Part shown: positions 61,944-64,000 of the stretch, piece after piece
How positions within the stretch are numbered: position 1 is the stretch's first letter
Layout: every line of letters starts with the position of its first letter
Assembly (NCBI GenBank): GCA_963851325.1
Contig: CAWKOR010000002.1
Span: 744,001-808,000 of the forward strand
Length of the DNA: 64,000 nt
Source: DATGKG01 sp963851325
GTDB taxonomy: Bacteria > Desulfobacterota > Binatia > Binatales > Binataceae
Reading direction: 5' to 3'
Made by a program: the position numbers and the translations under genes
Notes under the pieces: model-generated
Told to the model about the DNA's origin: nothing
The model's input: the letters and a program-made list of their open reading frames with translations, nothing else
Databases searched by the model: none

Positions 61944-63905
61944 GTGACTCCACAGCCAAAATACCTGGGATCGCTGGTTGAGTATCTCGATCAAGGTCGC
62001 TTTCGCGCGGGGCTGGTCGTGCGCGACCAGGATCGCCACGTCGCGCTGCTGGATGCGGGAGGGCGCGAGAGGCTGATTGCGCGCGACCTCATACTGGTGC
62101 GCTACTCCGATCGCAAGGCTGATCCCTCGAATCTGACTGAAGTGCTGGCCGAACTGGAGGCGGAGCGCGCCGAACTCGGCTCTGAACTCGATCTTAATTT
62201 GTTATGGGAAGTCGTTCATGAGCAAGGCCGCACCTTCAGCGCCGAGGAGCTCGCGGAACTGTTTTTTGGCCGTCGCTCCGCCGCCGCTTCCTCGGTGATG
62301 CTGGAGGCGCTGCTCAATGATCGCCTCTACTTCACGCGCCGACACATGGACTTCGAGGCGCGCGCACCTGAGCAGGTCGAGCGCTTGCGAGTACAGGCCG
62401 AGAAGATCCGCATGCGCTCCGACGAGTTCCGCGAGATGCAGCGCGTCATTCGTCAGATCCTGCATGGCGCATCCAACGCCTCGCCCGACGAGGCGGCGCC
62501 GCTGGTCGCGAAGCTCAAACCTTTCATCGAAAATCCGTTCACCCGCAGCCGCGATGTGATCGCGATGCTCGAGCAGGCGGCGTCCGACATCGAGCCGGTC
62601 GAGGCCGCCTTCGAAATCCTCGATCGCCTGGGCGAGGCGCCCAAGCTGCCACGCTTCGCCACCATTGCGGGACTCAAGTCAGACTTTCCCGAGCCGGTCT
62701 TGACCGATGCTGTGAATGCCGTTGCCCCCGACCGTCCGGAGACCGACGGCGGATTCAGCATCACTATCGATGACGAGGAAACGGTCGAGATCGACGACGC
62801 ACTCAGTTGCGAGAGTCTCCCCGACGGGTCTCTGCGGGTGCGTGTGCATATCGCGCTGGTGGCAGATTTCGTCGCCAAGGACAGCCGGATGGATCGCGAG
62901 GCGGCGCACCGCGCCACCACCGTTTATCTGCCCGAGATCACGGTGCGCATGCTGCCCGATCCTGTCTCCTGTGAGGCTGCGAGCTTAATCGCCGGCGAGG
63001 TCCGGCCGGTGCTGACGACGGACGTGGTCATTTCGACCGATGGTGAAGTTTTGAAGGCCACGATCTATCCAGCGCGAATCAGGATCGGTCGACGACTCGA
63101 TTATGATCACGCCGATCAGATTCTCGCGGATGCCGAATTCGCGGGCGAACTCGCCGACACGCTGGGCAAGCTCAACCTGGCGGCCAACCGCTTGCGCGAA
63201 CGAAGGCGCCGGGCCGGCGCCGTGTTCATCCAGCGGCGCGAGGCCAAGGTGCGCGTTCGCGGCAATGACATCCAGATCGAGGTGCTCGATACGGGCTCGC
63301 CGAGTCGGCTCCTGGTGGGCGAATTCATGGTGTTGAGCAACTATGTCGCGGCTCGATACGCCGCCGACCATCGGATCCCGATCATCTACCGGGTGCAACC
63401 GCGCACCAATGGCGAGTTCGCGGGCCAGCGGCCGCGGCTGTCGCTCTACCCTGAGTATCACGCCGGAATCGGGTTGGATTACTATGCACAGTTCAGCTCA
63501 CCGATTCGCCGCTACGCGGACCTGGTTTTGCAGCGGCAATTGATCGCTGCCCTCGCGCGTCCCGACCACTTCGCATATTCGCAGGAGGAATTGCTGGCGG
63601 TGCTGGCCGGCGCCGAAAATGCCGAGGCCGAGTGGCGCGAGCTGGAGCGCCGCGCCAAGCGCTACTGGACTCTGCGCTACCTCGAGCAGCACGGTCTCGA
63701 CGCCGAACTTAGCGCGATCGTCACGCGTGAAGGCGCCAGCGCCGAACTCGCCGATTATGGTGTGCGCGGGACCCTGCATGGCGCTCCACACGTGCCAACC
63801 GGTACTCAAATCATGGTTCAGATTGGCAGGGTCGATCCGCTACGGGGCTGGCTGACCATGGACTACCTGCGGCCAGCTTCCGAAATTATCGAGGAAGCCC
63901 CATAG
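61944..63905 (+). CDS. RNase II/R-family exoribonuclease (RNB domain)
   Basis: A 653-residue 3'-5' exoribonuclease starting at GTG 61944. An N-terminal region with a small helical domain leads to the RNB catalytic domain (about residues 265-580). DDEETVEIDDALS holds the cluster of metal-binding Asp residues, and FSSPIRRYADLVLQRQL is the C-terminal signature. The part after it (about 595-653, LADYGVRGTLHGAPH and GTQIMVQIGRVDP) is a short S1-like barrel, less basic than the usual S1 domain. Likely degrades structured or single-stranded RNA. A GCCTCC-N9-GGAGGC hairpin follows. Confidence 0.9.
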   Translation: MTPQPKYLGSLVEYLDQGRFRAGLVVRDQDRHVALLDAGGRERLIARDLILVRYSDRKADPSNLTEVLAELEAERAELGSELDLNLLWEVVHEQGRTFSAEELAELFFGRRSAAASSVMLEALLNDRLYFTRRHMDFEARAPEQVERLRVQAEKIRMRSDEFREMQRVIRQILHGASNASPDEAAPLVAKLKPFIENPFTRSRDVIAMLEQAASDIEPVEAAFEILDRLGEAPKLPRFATIAGLKSDFPEPVLTDAVNAVAPDRPETDGGFSITIDDEETVEIDDALSCESLPDGSLRVRVHIALVADFVAKDSRMDREAAHRATTVYLPEITVRMLPDPVSCEAASLIAGEVRPVLTTDVVISTDGEVLKATIYPARIRIGRRLDYDHADQILADAEFAGELADTLGKLNLAANRLRERRRRAGAVFIQRREAKVRVRGNDIQIEVLDTGSPSRLLVGEFMVLSNYVAARYAADHRIPIIYRVQPRTNGEFAGQRPRLSLYPEYHAGIGLDYYAQFSSPIRRYADLVLQRQLIAALARPDHFAYSQEELLAVLAGAENAEAEWRELERRAKRYWTLRYLEQHGLDAELSAIVTREGASAELADYGVRGTLHGAPHVPTGTQIMVQIGRVDPLRGWLTMDYLRPASEIIEEAP

Positions 63906-63925
63906 CCTCCCGCGTTTAAGGAGGC
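63905..63925. terminator. Small hairpin after the ribonuclease gene
   Basis: GCCTCC, nine bases, GGAGGC. It overlaps the ribonuclease stop and lies between convergent genes. Weak U tract. Confidence 0.35.
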
Positions 63926-63939
63926 GGACCCCTTTCGCC

Positions 63940-64000
63940 TCACGCCGCAAAGTTATCCTGATCCAGCCGCCATCGATCGATCGACTCGATATTGAAACGC
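63940..64000 (-). CDS. C-terminal end of a minus-strand protein (partial)
   Basis: A minus-strand frame enters at the right edge and stops with TGA at 63940-63942, ending RWRLDQDNFAA. About 19 residues, no motif, assignable only with more sequence to the right. It would converge with the ribonuclease gene. Confidence 0.35.
   Translation of the reverse strand, partial: RFNIESIDRWRLDQDNFAA

Noticed and set aside
1..64000. CRISPR arrays, insertion sequences, rRNA genes or prophage
   Set aside because: I saw no repeat-spacer pattern, transposase, rRNA-like stretch or phage gene.

Overview
The window is chromosomal DNA of a GC-rich, Gram-negative bacterium. It has outer-membrane lipoproteins, a Wza-type export protein, a TolC/NodT-type efflux channel and sigma-54 regulation. 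Bacterial NHEJ (Ku plus three-domain LigD), a GlgE alpha-glucan pathway and an LLM-family oxidoreductase fit a soil or environmental lineage such as Binatota, deltaproteobacteria or Acidobacteria, but the phylum cannot be fixed from sequence alone. There is one tRNA, tRNA-Leu(TAA). I see no rRNA, insertion sequence, prophage or CRISPR array. Genes are tightly packed and many overlap by 4 to 14 bases.

Layout. (1) 1-4446: a partial gene, a Thr-rich lipoprotein, and an NtrC-type regulator, histidine kinase and lipoprotein operon. (2) 4488-22202, minus strand: an exopolysaccharide operon of 15 genes (export, chain length, ATPases, three genes like WbpB/D/E diacetamido-sugar synthesis, priming transferase, flippase, FemAB-like protein, two glycosyltransferases, two deacetylase-like proteins, a short nucleotide-sugar dehydrogenase), with a truncated DUF262 gene at its end. 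A near-consensus sigma-54 promoter at 22413-22428 faces the operon. (3) 22722-27164: ABC exporter, YedK/HMCES-type DNA-protein crosslink protein, MgtE. (4) 27286-34261: LigD facing a Ku / oxidoreductase / phosphodiesterase operon, then a DksA-like protein with an AT-hook-like tail. (5) 34262-35574: small genes and YbjQ. (6) 35662-40706: an MdtP-YtcA-MdtN-MdtO efflux operon. (7) 40909-44552: M20 peptidase, short-chain dehydrogenase, LLM oxidoreductase. (8) 44638-52322: the GlgE pathway (GlgE, TreS-maltokinase fusion, GlgB), with glgB broken by an apparent one-base frameshift. (9) 52512-57443: FMN-binding protein, 6-phosphogluconate dehydrogenase, a second phosphodiesterase, HAD phosphatase, Crp/Fnr regulator. 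(10) 57562-58234: two divergent 73-residue proteins that resemble each other. (11) 58306-64000: tRNA-Leu, glycine-zipper lipoprotein, VOC protein, methyltransferase, secreted propeller-like protein, small protein, RNase II/R family enzyme, and the tail of a minus-strand gene.

How the parts work together. The sigma-54 promoter and the NtrC-type regulator in the same window suggest, without proving it, that surface polysaccharide production is under enhancer-binding-protein control. The glgE, treS and glgB genes form a route from trehalose to branched alpha-glucan. Ku and LigD form a two-component end-joining repair system. The four efflux genes form a tripartite pump. The least explained parts are the paired 73-residue proteins with their shared repeat-rich spacer, the short dehydrogenase and Walker-lysine-less ATPase in the polysaccharide operon, and the two divergent alkaline-phosphatase-superfamily proteins.
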